From: Aselliscus stoliczkanus
Taxonomy: Eukaryota; Chordata; Mammalia; Chiroptera; Hipposideridae
Assembly: GCA_033961575.1 (NCBI GenBank)
Contig: CM066736.1
Coordinates: forward strand, 77,834,852 to 77,898,851
Direction of reading: 5' to 3'
Length of the DNA: 64,000 nt
Both the position numbers and the translations under genes were made by a program. This document shows positions 21,825-32,769 of the stretch, piece after piece; the stretch's first letter is position 1; every line of letters starts with the position of its first letter. Below the pieces are notes generated by a model that was not told the DNA's origin, searched no databases, and worked only from the letters and a program-made list of their open reading frames with translations.

Positions 21825-23000
21825 TCTCTTTCATTAATTCCATAAATATTTACAGAATGCCTTCAATGTCCCAGGCACTGTACTATGTCCTCTAAATTTT
21901 TAGTGTGAGAAAACATACATGCCTGCCCTCGGGGAGGATGCAGCAATATATGAAAGAATCACACAAGTGAAGATCAAATTGGAAGTTTAATGAGTGCTAC
22001 ACAGAATATGTACTTGGTGGACTGGGAGTGCATTTGGGGAGGCATTGATGTAGAGAGGAAGGTCAGAGGAGACATCTTAAAGGAATGCTAAGTAAGCTAA
22101 TTAGCAAAGTAGGTTCAAAGGTAGAGAAGGGGGAGGAAGAGATTTATCCAGGCAGAGAGAGCCATATATACAAAGATTCTGTGGCAGAAGGGTAAACACC
22201 CTTTCTGCGGAGCTGTAAGGTCAGTGTGGCTGGGTGCAGAGAATACATTAGCGGAAGTTTGGTGGGAGAAGGGATTGGAGAGGGACATAGAAGCCAGACA
22301 ATGTTTAGGATTTAATTGAAGTATCTTCAGTAGATTGGAGAGAGGGGAGATGATCAGGTAACATGGTCATATTTGAATTTTGAAGTCGTCCCTCAGGGTG
22401 CTATGTGGATGCTAGATAGGGAAAATGGAAAGACAGATTATATAAAAACCAGACAACTAGTTTTGAAGCTTTTGCAGAAATCCAGGCAAAAGAGAGTGGT
22501 AGCATGAATTAGGGTGGTGGTGGACATGGGGAAACAAGAAGAGATAGGAGATATTTAGAAGTAAACATGCCAGGACATAAAGATTAATCATATATGGGAC
22601 TGGTAAGAGGAAGAGAAGTGTCAAAGGTGACTCCTAGTTCCCTGGCTTGCATGAAACAGCAGCTACAGGTATCATTTACTGAACTCGGGGACTCTAGAAA
22701 AGATTTCTTTATGGTATGGTAGTAAGAGGATGGTGAAATCTATTCTAGACAAATTAAGTTTCAGGAGTCTTTCAGACATAAGTAGAGCTGTGTAGTTGAC
22801 CTACAAGGATGGGCAGGAAGTCAGTAGTTGATAAGAGATGCAAGGTCAAGGAAGGGTTTTTGCTTTTCTGGGTGAAAATTATAATATTTAAAAGGTTATG
22901 TGTCTGAGAAACCAACTAAGTTATTGTCTGACAAGTGTTCTGATGGATTATTCAGCAAGGAAGTCATCAATAGACTAGTTTCAATAAAGTGGTAGGGATT
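21825..23000 (-). mobile_element. Ancient LINE-2 (antisense)
   Basis: Antisense L2 phrases appear in consensus order: 'cccaggcactgtactatgtcc', 'tgcctgccctcggggagg', 'aggcagagagagcc', 'gattctgtggcagaagg', 'aaatccaggcaaaagagagtgg', 'gtcaaaggtgactcctag'. Heavy divergence and indels. It is the opposite orientation of the L2 at 28790-30590. Confidence 0.75.
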
Positions 23001-23492
23001 AAAGAGGGGTTGGAGAGGTAGGATGTTTACAATATATATGTAAAATCTTATGCTTCATTGAAAAATGCTGATGGGGAGGCATTGTTAGAGCAAGAGGTTA
23101 AATGTGTAATAGAAAAGGGCTACTCAATATAAATGTTTCCTGATGAGATGGAAATGGATGAGATCCAAAGACCATGTTCCATGGTTGGTTTCTAATCTGT
23201 AAGTACATGTGTGTGAAGATATCAGTATGTTTACATGTTTATGGTGGGAAACAAGAGAAATCCAGTTTGATGGCTTCTGTTTACTCTGTAAAATATGAAG
23301 TGAGGGAGGTCATCTGCTAAGAGTAAGAGGAGAGGTGGGGAAAGGAGGGTATCCGATGTTGGAAGTATCATTGTAGAGAATGGGAGGATGAGTTGACCAG
23401 AGAAATGAGACTGTTAAGAAATGAGACTTCATGGAAATTTAATTCTTAGTGAAAGTATTTTCTGACTATACCCACTACATAGTATGATCTTC

Positions 23493-23640
23493 TTTTTTTT
23501 TCTTTTTTAGCTGAGCCATCCTGCCACCTGTTGGCAGCTCAACAGAAACTAACCTTGGGCTGGCATCGAACCACTGTTGCTCAGAGCTCAGCTCGCACTC
23601 TTGAGCGAGCTCTTAACCAACTGAGCCACTCCGCCGGCCT
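23493..23640 (-). mobile_element. Bat tRNA-derived SINE, family B
   Basis: In antisense it shows poly-T, 'tagctgagccatcctgccacctgttggcagctcaac', 'gctggcatcgaacca', 'gagcgagctcttaaccaactgagccactccgccggcc'. The duplication catagt(a/g)tgatctt flanks it at 23478-23491 and 23641-23654 with one mismatch. Confidence 0.92.
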
Positions 23641-23871
23641 CATAGTGTGATCTTTTTGTTTTGAATTCTCTCCATTCCTACACAGAGGCAGCCTCTATCA
23701 CATCATATCAACTGACTGACTGGTCTTCTATTGGCACGATTCTCTGATTCTTTTGTACACGCATGTGTAATCTCAGCAATACAGAGGACAACTCAAAGAC
23801 AGGGAACATGGCTCCACAACACTCAACAGAGTACTGTGCCCATAATAAGGGTTTTTAGGGCTTTTGAAACT

Positions 23872-23985
23872 TTTTTTTTTTTTTTTTTTTTTGAGGGCAG
23901 TGTCACTGGCCCTCATATGTGGGATCTGAACTGGGGCCGCTGGCTTCCCAAGTCAGCGCTTAACCACCGTGTCAATCGGCTGGCC
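23872..23985 (-). mobile_element. Bat tRNA-derived SINE, family A, short form
   Basis: Poly-T then 'gagggcagtgtcactggccctcatatgtggg', antisense B box, 'aagtcagcgcttaaccacc', ending 'ggctggcc'. A perfect 15-bp duplication, agggcttttgaaact, lies at 23857-23871 and 23986-24000. The open frame 23731-24003 runs through this SINE and is not a gene. Confidence 0.94.
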
Positions 23986-24084
23986 AGGGCTTTTGAAACT
24001 TAAAGGGGCTTATTAAGTACCTAGCAAATATAGGACATTCTATACTGGGAACTTAGGCCGAAGATATAATTCTTGTTATATATA

Positions 24085-24282
24085 CAGAAGGTGCCAAAAA
24101 AATGTATTCACATTTTAAGAAAGGAAAAAAATTGTAATGCAATGAAGGACACTAGCATTCATTTGATTAACACAGTATGAGTGAATATCATACTACACAT
24201 TGCTACTGTAATTCAATTCAACTTTGAAAAGTAATACCTAGATAACGTCTCTTAAAATGTATACATTTTTTGGCACTCCTGG
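24085..24282 (+). mobile_element. Internally deleted mariner-type element (198 bp)
   Basis: Left end cagaaggtgccaaaaaaatgtat and right end the near complement (..atacattttttggcactcctgg), with TA on both sides (24083-24084, 24283-24284). The terminal repeats continue into 'cacattttaaga'. The interior differs from the copies at 39872 and 55363 and holds no transposase segment I can read. Confidence 0.82.
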
Positions 24283-24899
24283 TATACATGGTTTTATGTA
24301 ATAAAATATAGGGATGGTCATCATCACATTTTTCAATTAAAAAGGATGACTTTTTTTTTTTTTTTAGCTTTATCTAGCCATTGTCTCTTTGAAGTCTCTG
24401 CTCCCTTCCAGTTTCTCCACTGAGCCCCACCATAATTATTGTAGCATTTATTAAATGGAAGTGCATTTGAATGGTCATATGATTTTCTTCCACATTAGCC
24501 TAATTCCTTGTGAAAAGTGGCTGAACCTTACTTAGCTTTGATTTCTCAGGGCCTAGTATATGGAAGGTGCCAACAGAGGTTCTTGAAATTGAAATGCATG
24601 GAATTCAAAAGATGAACACAACAGAAGTCAATATTGATTCTCTTGATTACTTTTACTTCCCAGAAGTCCTGTTCCTCTCTCAAGTCTCTTTGTCTCACTG
24701 TTTACCAAGTGGCTTAAAGCAGAAGCTCAGAATGTCCTTTGATTCTTCCCTTTATTCTTATCTTCCACATTTAATCCATCAGCATTCATGTCAGATCTAC
24801 TCCCAAAATGTTTCTAGAATTTACTTATCTCCCACTTTCACTGAAACCACCAGAGTCTAAGCCACATCATCTTTTACTTGGATGATAAACAAGATTAGA

Positions 24900-25025
24900 G
24901 ACTAGACTTCAGGTGGTGAGCAGACAATGCAGGATACAGACTTCATATTAGTAAGTTGTACACCCGAAATTATATATGTTAGGAACCAATGTTACACCAA
25001 TAAATTTAATTTAAAGAAAAAAAAA
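24900..25025 (+). mobile_element. L1 3' end (5'-truncated)
   Basis: 'ggtggtgagcagacaatgcag', 'aagttgtacacccgaaattatatatgtta', 'caatgttacaccaataaatttaatttaaag' and a poly-A are the 3' UTR end of a bat or laurasiatherian L1. The insertion splits an older L2. Confidence 0.8.
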
Positions 25026-25478
25026 GTTTTAACTTTATCCTTCATTTTTTTCTGTCCCTCCTCCCAATAAACCACTGTTTACAGGTTGGCCCAAATAATC
25101 TGAAAAAATATGTAAATCTAATCATCTTGCTTCCCTCCCTCCCTTAAAACCTTTTAATAGCTTTTCGTTGCAAGACAGAAGGATGCATTTCGAATTCCCT
25201 GACACAATGTCCTCAAGTCCTTGCACAGTGTGGACCTTCGCCTGTCGCCTCCAGTTTATGGCATGACAGTCTTTCCCTCACTATTGGCTGTAACCAATAA
25301 TGGCTTTCTTTCAATTTTAGAAGGCTTGAAAAGCTTCCTAAGTGCCTTTGCCACCACTGTTTCATATACCCAGAACATTCTTCACATATTGAACGACTGC
25401 ATATTTGTTGGTTTTACATTTTGACTTAAATGTGACCTTTTCAGATATGTTTTCTCTGTCTACATGTTTCTCCTGTGG

Positions 25479-25480
<2 letters not shown>

Positions 25481-25545
<65 letters not shown>

Positions 25546-25630
25546 CCTCCCTCCCTCCCTCTCCTTCTCCTTCTCCTTCTCCTTCTCCTTCTCCTTCTCC
25601 TTCTCCTTCTCCTTCTCCCTCTCTTCTCTC
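25481..25630. repeat. 150-nt all-pyrimidine tract: (TC)30, CCCT repeats, (CTCCTT)n
   Basis: From 25481 to 25630 the plus strand contains no purine. It begins as about thirty TC units, continues as CCTC/CCCT units, and ends as roughly nine CTCCTT units. Long serine/leucine and lysine/glutamate frames read from it on both strands are artefacts of the repeat. The composition favours triplex (H-DNA) formation. Confidence 0.97.
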
Positions 25631-25851
25631 ACCCTCTCTCCTAGATACTTATTGTTTTCCATCCAAAAACCTTATTGCAGTTTGTAGTGGCATATTATTT
25701 GCTTATGTGTTTATTGTATTATGGATTGTAAGCTTTATAATGGACAAGAATTTGTCTGTTCTGCTCGCTGTAGTGTACCCAGTACCTAGCACAATGCCTG
25801 ATATAGAGTTCATTAAATATTTGTTTAATGAATTAATGCATGGATGCATCA

Positions 25852-25894
25852 ATGAATGAATGGAATGAATGAATGAATGAATGAATGAATGAAG
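25852..25894. repeat. (GAAT)n microsatellite at an L2 3' end
   Basis: About nine GAAT/AATG units directly follow the L2 3' terminus. L2 elements characteristically end in such short tandem repeats. Confidence 0.9.
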
Positions 25895-25899
25895 CAGGA

Positions 25900-26650
25900 G
25901 GAACAAGACAGCTTGACCTACAGGGTTACTGAGGGCATAACATGGGGATGAACACAAAGATGTTTGAAAAGAAAGACTTATACATTTATTAAGCATTTAC
26001 ATTATGTTAAACTTTTTGTTATACTGGATTGTTTCATTGCTTCATATTTCAATGTGCTTTTCTGCTACAAAAAAAAAATTACAGCATTCGCCATAGTTAA
26101 TCAATTGAAATAAATTAGTTCATAAAAGAAGACTCAAATCTGATAGGCTTTGAATGGCTTTTGACCAGCACAATTTTATGCACAGTGTCAGAAGTGGTGG
26201 TGATGGGAGAGGGGGGGCACCCTAACAAAAGTGGAAAAGTAACTTCAACTCCTTTATGCTAAAATATGGGCTCAAATTTATGATGGTTGATGAATTCTGG
26301 ACTCTTGGTCCTATTGATTTACACTAGCCTAACTTAGACCTCAACTATTGGAAAAATGTCAGAATTATGGAGATCCAGGAAGTTAGGTGTTACAGGACTA
26401 CAAGAGATTAAAAATAGATAGCTGATTAAGTGTATGTCTTCTATTACTCTAAGGGAACATAAAAAGTCAACAGCACAGGATTTTTTGAAAAAGGCATTAT
26501 GAACTAGAAAATACTCGTGATTTGTTTTAATTATAACTTCTCTCTCTGCAACCCAATCACACAGAATTGACAATAATGCCACTAAGACTGTTCAGTTATC
26601 CAGTAGACATTTATTAATTACCTGTCATATATAAAGCACTTTTTCTAAGA
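25900..26650. other. Unassigned DNA
   Basis: No gene or clear repeat recognised. Confidence 0.4.
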
Positions 26651-26654
26651 AGAC

Positions 26655-26895
26655 AGTGTAGTGAAGTATTTAAGAGCACTGACTCTGGAGTCATAATTCA
26701 AACACCTCTTAGATGTGTGACCTTAAAGATTAAGTAGCTTAATCTTTATGCAATTTTATTTCCTCACTAATGTGATAAATTTTATGGAAGAGTTAAGATG
26801 GAAATAAAATATTTTCTTCACATTAATATAATTATGTAAAACCCCTGACATAGATCCTGGCATAGAATAAGTACTTGATAAATGATAATTATTCT
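26655..26895 (+). mobile_element. MIR SINE (sense)
   Basis: 'agtgtagtgaagtatttaagagcactgactctggagtca', 'tgtgaccttaaagattaag', 'cccctgacatagatcctggcatagaataagtacttgataaa' form a nearly full-length MIR. Confidence 0.9.
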
Positions 26896-26899
26896 TAGT

Positions 26900-28785
26900 C
26901 TCATTCCTTTTATTATTCCTAATTTTAAAATAAATATGATTATTTTATAAAAAGCCTACATTCCACGATAAAGTCATAATTGTAAATCTTAAATAATTTG
27001 GTGTAGATGAAAAGATATATTCAGAAAATCCATAAGACATGGTACTTGATAGTGATTCACTCTATCCTACTTTTATCACTTAATACTTTGCAAGGCAGCC
27101 ATTTTGCTGTTGGCTCTAATATTGAGCCTCACCCTATAAATTGCACTCATTTGACCTTGTTATTTTGTCCACACAAACACAGCCTAGTCCCAGTCCACAA
27201 AGGATTACAATAGTCTGCAATGGCGTGGCATGATCATAGAACTGCATGTTGAAGTAGCCAGAGAGAATGTTGCTTGGTAAGAGAAGGCCAAGGAGGGACA
27301 GGTAGGAGCCAGATTATGGACAACATTATGTATCTACTATAAATGGTACAACTTACATGAGAGGAAATTGCATTAAGCTAACCTGGGCATCTTGTATAAT
27401 GATACAGCATCCTTGGTTGGGGAGTCTTAGAATCACTGCCCAGATTTAAGCACTGTGCCTAAAATTGGTGGGATCTTGGTGTCATGGCAGATACAGAATA
27501 AATGCAGGGAATTTTTCTATGCCCTCAATCCCAATTTATTCCTTTGCATCTGTGTTTCAAGCTTGTAAGCCCAGACTCCTAAGTGTGACCATGTGTTTTT
27601 GCCTAGGGAAGCATGAACATGTAATGGCTTAGAGTACTATGATAATAACATAGTGTTTGCTGTACTTGGGGGGACTGGGGAAGAGCATAGTTCACTCTTA
27701 ATAAATAATAACTCAACAACTACATATAGACACTCCACTGGATGTCTACTATGCTATGCATAAATTTATAATTTAATTTACAGGGCAAGACACAAACATA
27801 CAAAAAGATAATGAACAATTATAGGCAGGAAATGTTAAGTAACAAAGGAAGGGCACTGACAGGTTTTCTGCAGATATTCAGAGGAGGAAAGAAGAATTTC
27901 TGGCATCTTCAAATGCCCTTGAGATAGTTTCTAGGAGGTTCTATGTTCCTGAGACTAATTTTAGAAGCCCATAACTAAAAAGACTTACATGGGATGACAG
28001 ACTGCTTCCTTGATTAAGGGTGACACTAGGGATTGATGGGAGTCCAAGTTAGGTACAATGCAGCACCAAAGTAAGGCTGCAAGTGATGCCATGCATTTCT
28101 CAGTAATACAGTGGACAATGTTTTCATCTTACTTACTTTCTACTTTAGTCTCCTAAAATTTTCTATGATCAGAATGGTGAAGAAATAACCAACAAAATCA
28201 AGAGTCAAAAGTTCCTTGAGAGACAGATACACATAGTGTGAGTGGTAGGTAGCACCAGGCCTTCTAACTCCAGACCAAACAAGCAGTTTTCATAGAAACT
28301 ATAGAGATGTTATCTAGAATTATCTAGAGATAATTGCATAGCTTTGAGGGGCTACTTTGGACATTCAAGATAGACCCATTTTTGTCAACTCATGTTCTTT
28401 AATCAAAATGTCTCTTGCTTAATTCAAGATATTATTGAGTATAGCTATATGCTCAGCCATATGCCAGTCTCTATAGAACCACCATGGTGAAATAGCCCTA
28501 CTTTCAAGGAGTTCACATTTTTTCCATCAGAGGTGGACTGAGAGATTTTGTCTATCTATTGAAAGATAATGGGAAGAGAAATGGATTTGCTCTGTCAAGA
28601 GTGGCACCCACCATACAGCCACTCACCAGCTATGTGCTGTTGGGTTAGATGATAACCTTCTCATCTTTCAGAACCACGTTGACTGATTTTACTTTCTGTT
28701 CATACTACTTATATCAAAGGAGCTCTGAGGGCCACTGTTAATCCTAAGATATATTCCTAGCTCATTCACTCTCAAGTCTGAGATG
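26900..28785. other. Mostly unassigned DNA with weak L2 traces
   Basis: Weak antisense L2-like phrases occur near 27285-27330 ('aggccaaggagggacaggtagg') and 28435-28520. No gene recognised. Confidence 0.4.
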
Positions 28786-28789
28786 ACTA

Positions 28790-30590
28790 TTCCATACCTT
28801 CACTTTCCTTAAAACTCCACTCTCTTTCTCAGATGAAAATCTTGCATTTTATTTCCCTGAGAAAATAGGAGCAACCAGAAAAGAATATTCAAAAGCTCCT
28901 ACCCCCACACTCTCCCACCTGCCTGCAGCTGTTTCCACATATTCTGACTTCCCTTCTAGTACCCCACTGGAGGCCACCTCCCACCCCTTCTCCTCTTTCC
29001 CACCTAAGGACATTGATCTGGAAATTCTCTGTTCTCCCCTGTCTCTCTTTCATGCATCATCAATTTTCTCCCTCCCTTGGATGTCCTTAGATACTCGCTA
29101 TAACATCTTTAGTTTTAAAAAGAAATCACTTTACCCTGCATACCCTTAGAGTTGCTGCACATTTCTCTACTTTTTATAGCAAAATCCACAAGAAGTATCT
29201 ATATTCCAATTCTATAACTTTATTTCCTGTCTTCCTATTTTTATTTACCCTCCCCGCTTTTTTAGGATTTTTTTTTTCTTTTCCTACTACAGTCCCAATT
29301 CACTCTTCACAGAGTCACCGTAGACTTTCATGATGACAAATCCAATGGATGGATTCTCAGTTCTCACTTTTACCTACCCTAGTTCAATGCTCCTTCTTCT
29401 TGGAAAACTTTCCTCATTTGGTATTGAGGTAATTTCTCTCTCCCCTGGTTCTATTTTTACCAGAGTGGCTACTATGGCCCTTTCTTTTTCAATGGCTCTA
29501 CCTTATTTCCTTACATCTAAATTTCACAATAGCCCAGGACTCAGTCCTAAGACTTCTTTATGTATGCTTATTCTCTAGATAAATTTATCCAGTCTCTTAG
29601 CTACTAAGACTGAAGTTTATGTTTTCAATCAAGACTTCTCACTTGAGCTCCAGATTTATATGTTCAACAACCTACTGAGCATCTCCACTTGACTGTCTAA
29701 TAGGCATTTCAAACTTCTCCACAACTGAACTCATATATTTCCTACCAAAAACCTATTTCTTTGAGTCTTCCCAGTCTTAGTAAATGGCAACCTTGTCTTT
29801 CTAATTGCTTAGGTCAAAAATATTGAAGTCATCTTTGACTTCTCTCATTCTCTTACCCTACATGTCAGTCAGCTCTGGTGGCTTTACCTTAGAAATATAT
29901 GCTGAATCTGAGCATTTCTTACTGCTTTCATATTCATTCACGCCACCATCTTCTGGAGTACTGTTAGCCTTCTGACTTGTTCCCCTGCTTTTGCTCTCTG
30001 TCTCCCACAATCTATTTTCCTGTAAAAATGCAAGTTGGATTATGTCACTCCTCTTTAAACCCTCTCCTGAATACCAGTCTCTCTGAAAGCCCAAAACTGA
30101 AGTCTTAATGCTTGTTTATACAGCCCAACATGCCCCTCTTCTACATCTCCTGCCACTTTTCTTCCTTCAGTCCAACCACCCCATCCTTGAACATTCCAGG
30201 CATGCTCCGGCCTTGCAGCCTTTACACTTGCTTTTTTCTATGCCTGGAATGATTTTCCTCCAGTTATCCCCATGGCTCATTCTCTGGCGTCCTTCCAATC
30301 AAATTACACCTTATTGGTGAGGTCTTCCTTAACGACCCTATATAGCACTCTTCCACAAAACATATGCTCCTTGTAATTTTTAGCTTGTTTTATTTTTTTT
30401 CTCTGTAGCATTTATTACCATGAGCTTATCCATTTGTGTATTAACTGTATCTCACAGTAGAGTACACTCTATGAGATCAGGGATGTGATTCACTGTTTTG
30501 CACAGTTTTAACACTGGGCATAGAACAGTGCCTGACTTATCCTAGGTATTCAATAGATGTTTGTGGGATGAATGAATCTATAAAATGAAG
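28790..30590 (+). mobile_element. LINE-2 (sense), long fragment including the 3' end
   Basis: L2 landmarks appear in order: 'tccctgagaaaataggagcaacc', 'cctgcctgcagctgtttccacatattctgacttccc', 'catgcatcatcaattttctccctccc', 'aaatccaatggatggattctcagt', 'caggactcagtcctaagacttcttt', 'ggattatgtcactcctctttaaaccctc', 'ttctatgcctggaatg', 'gaacagtgcctgacttatcctaggtattcaatagatgtttg'. At about 1.8 kb this is the longest L2 here. It has many stops and deletions in the former reverse-transcriptase part, so the short frame at 29330-29578 is only a relic. Confidence 0.9.
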
Positions 30591-31853
30591 ATAATGTGTC
30601 AAAGGTGAAGTGAGGATAAAATAATATACTGTATATCAGTCTACTTAAAAAATCGACAGGACGATACTGTGTTGGTTTTTATTGTTTCTTAGATTCTACA
30701 TGATTGTGGAATATGCTAAATAATTTTCATGGACTGCCCAACTCTGCTTCGTGGAAATCAGAGATGGCATATCTCAAAATGGAGAATATCCCTCTAAATA
30801 GAAACAGAAACTGCGAGCCAAGAACTGGTCTACATATGTAAGGCAGGGGGAAAAAAAGAAAAAAACACACAAAACTGTTGGATTTTCTTTTTTTATTTTT
30901 AACATATTCCCCATACAGAAGTAAAAATAGTGTCAGCTTTGAATTTGAAGGATGACATTATAAGTGCAATAGCACATTTTTCATTTTTATGTATAATTTT
31001 GACAATTAAGATGTTGAATGTATTTTTAACCTATAGATTTGCATTAATATTGTGTTTTTAACTTTCTCTTCAGTGGCATTTAAATTTTGTATTTTTAACT
31101 TCATATTTGATTTCCTTTAAGTTTTAGCAGAGAAGTTAGAAGGCAAACACACGTACATACACAATTTAGGAAATAGACATTTGGAAATTTTATTGCTAAA
31201 TAGCTCCTTTTGAAAGCAATATATTGGTCCACATTTGTTCCAAGCACTCCGTTTAGTCCCTTTGTGGATCTTCTGGTAAGAAATCATGTCCCAGGTGACA
31301 CATTAGCCTCCTATAGGAGTCTTTTTTGTTGCTCTGACCCAGATATTTTTAGGACTTTTTTCCCCATATCCCAACCCTGAACTGTAACACTTTTTTTGAT
31401 ACTATCATTATGGAAAATATTATATTGATTATTTTTTTGTAAAGACAAACTTTCCTATATGTTAATTTACTTATAGAGTCAGAAAACTTTGAGGCTGAAT
31501 CTATGCAGGCATTGTCCTGGGGGTATAGGTGCAAAGATGTGTGAAACACAGTTTCTGTCACTTAAACTCTTCATTAGACTGTGAGTTCTTTGAAGTTCAG
31601 TGACTGAGGCTCTTATCTTTGCCTGGAAATAGCACAACACTACATAAATACGTGTATTCAGAATGCATGAATAAGTCTCTTAGTCAGAGCAGGAGTTTCT
31701 CAGGACAGGCTATCCTTGTGTCTGCACTGCTTAATGCAGTGCCTGGCACAGAACGAAAGCTCAGCAGGTAAATAACAAGCAATCCAAGGGGCATCATCCA
31801 CCCTGGTTTTAGGGACAGGCCTGACATTAAAGTAAGTATCCAAGAAGAGAATC
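30591..31853. other. Unassigned DNA, small L2 3' traces at 31560-31770
   Basis: Two L2-3'-end-like bits ('agactgtgagttctttgaag..', 'gcagtgcctggcacagaacg') are visible. Otherwise no gene or repeat is recognised. Confidence 0.4.
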
Positions 31854-31855
31854 TA

Positions 31856-31936
31856 TTGGGTTGTCGGAAAAGTCATGATGCATTTTTGCAACGAAAACCA
31901 TAGAAAAAATACATCATGACTTTTCTGACAACCCAA
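31856..31936 (+). mobile_element. 81-bp palindromic mariner-type MITE, copy 3
   Basis: The cleanest copy: ttgggttgtcggaaaagtc at the left and gacttttctgacaacccaa at the right, with TA on both sides (31854-31855, 31937-31938). The ~33-bp arms differ at about three positions, giving a near-perfect hairpin with a ~15-nt A-rich loop. Confidence 0.94.
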
Positions 31937-31939
31937 TAT

Positions 31940-32765
31940 GAGCCCCTTGGCTCAAGTTAAACCTCTAACCAGTGCTTCTCTGGAGATCCTCTTCTGTGCA
32001 TGTATTTGTCTAGAAACTAGCAGAGGAATGCTCTGGGTGGGTTATATCTAGTGTCCCAGGGCTTGACTAGTTGCCCAGATGGTATTGAGCCTCACAGAGG
32101 AAGGACCACATTTGGGGGCTAATGCTTTAAAGCCATTCTCTGGCAGACCTTGATCACATGTCCGTGACACATGCAATCGTTCTTGAAATTTGGGGCACGC
32201 TCGGTGCCTCCGTGACTTGTTGAAATATTTCAGGATGTCACCTCCAGGTGGGTGAAGAAAATTTGGAAAGTTAATTGGCTATTTCCTGACTAAAGCCTGA
32301 AAATGGAACTCCTCAGGAAGTGCTTCCCAGCATGTACCCATTTTCAGATATCAGTAATTTTTGATTAAAGCTGTTTTTGAACTCACATGGCACATTTAAT
32401 CACCGGTTTCCTGACTAGTCAGCCAAGACAAACTCATGTTGTCTCTTACCAGAAGGAGGAAAAACACTGTGATTTCTTCATGTGTTGAATGGAATCCCTA
32501 AACCTTTGCAAGGCTTCTAAGCAATTTGAGATCCAGGCTGTACCTGGTTCATCATGTCTCTTCAGTTATACCATACGTGCTTTCTGACACGTGGTAAACA
32601 ATCATCACTACTTTGATGAAATATTGACCAACAGGCCAAATGTATGAATGAATAAATTTATTTGCTTGAAGATTGGAGACCACCAGAGGAGGGGTACTCT
32701 AAATAAAATCATTAAGTTAAGTGATAAGAGGTGTTGCTGTTCCTATATTCTTCTTGGTATAGTTT
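31940..32765. other. Unique DNA
   Basis: No gene or repeat family recognised. Confidence 0.4.
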
Positions 32766-32769
32766 TCAT

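Larger units (their letters stand above)
24600..25860 (+). mobile_element. Ancient LINE-2 (sense), interrupted
   Basis: Old L2-like pyrimidine-rich text runs from 24600 ('gattcttccctttattc', 'aatccatcagcattcatgtcagatctactcc') through 'aaaccttttaatagctttt' to a clear 3' end ('gtaagctttataatggacaagaatttgtctgttctg', 'ccagtacctagcacaatgcctgatatagag', 'aatatttgtttaatgaat'). It is split by an L1 3' end (about 24900-25025) and by the pyrimidine tract at 25481-25630. Confidence 0.65.

Noticed and set aside
25441..25859. Long Ser/Leu-, Pro/Ser- and Lys/Glu-rich frames on both strands
   Set aside because: They translate the pyrimidine microsatellite at 25481-25630. All frames of such a repeat are open.
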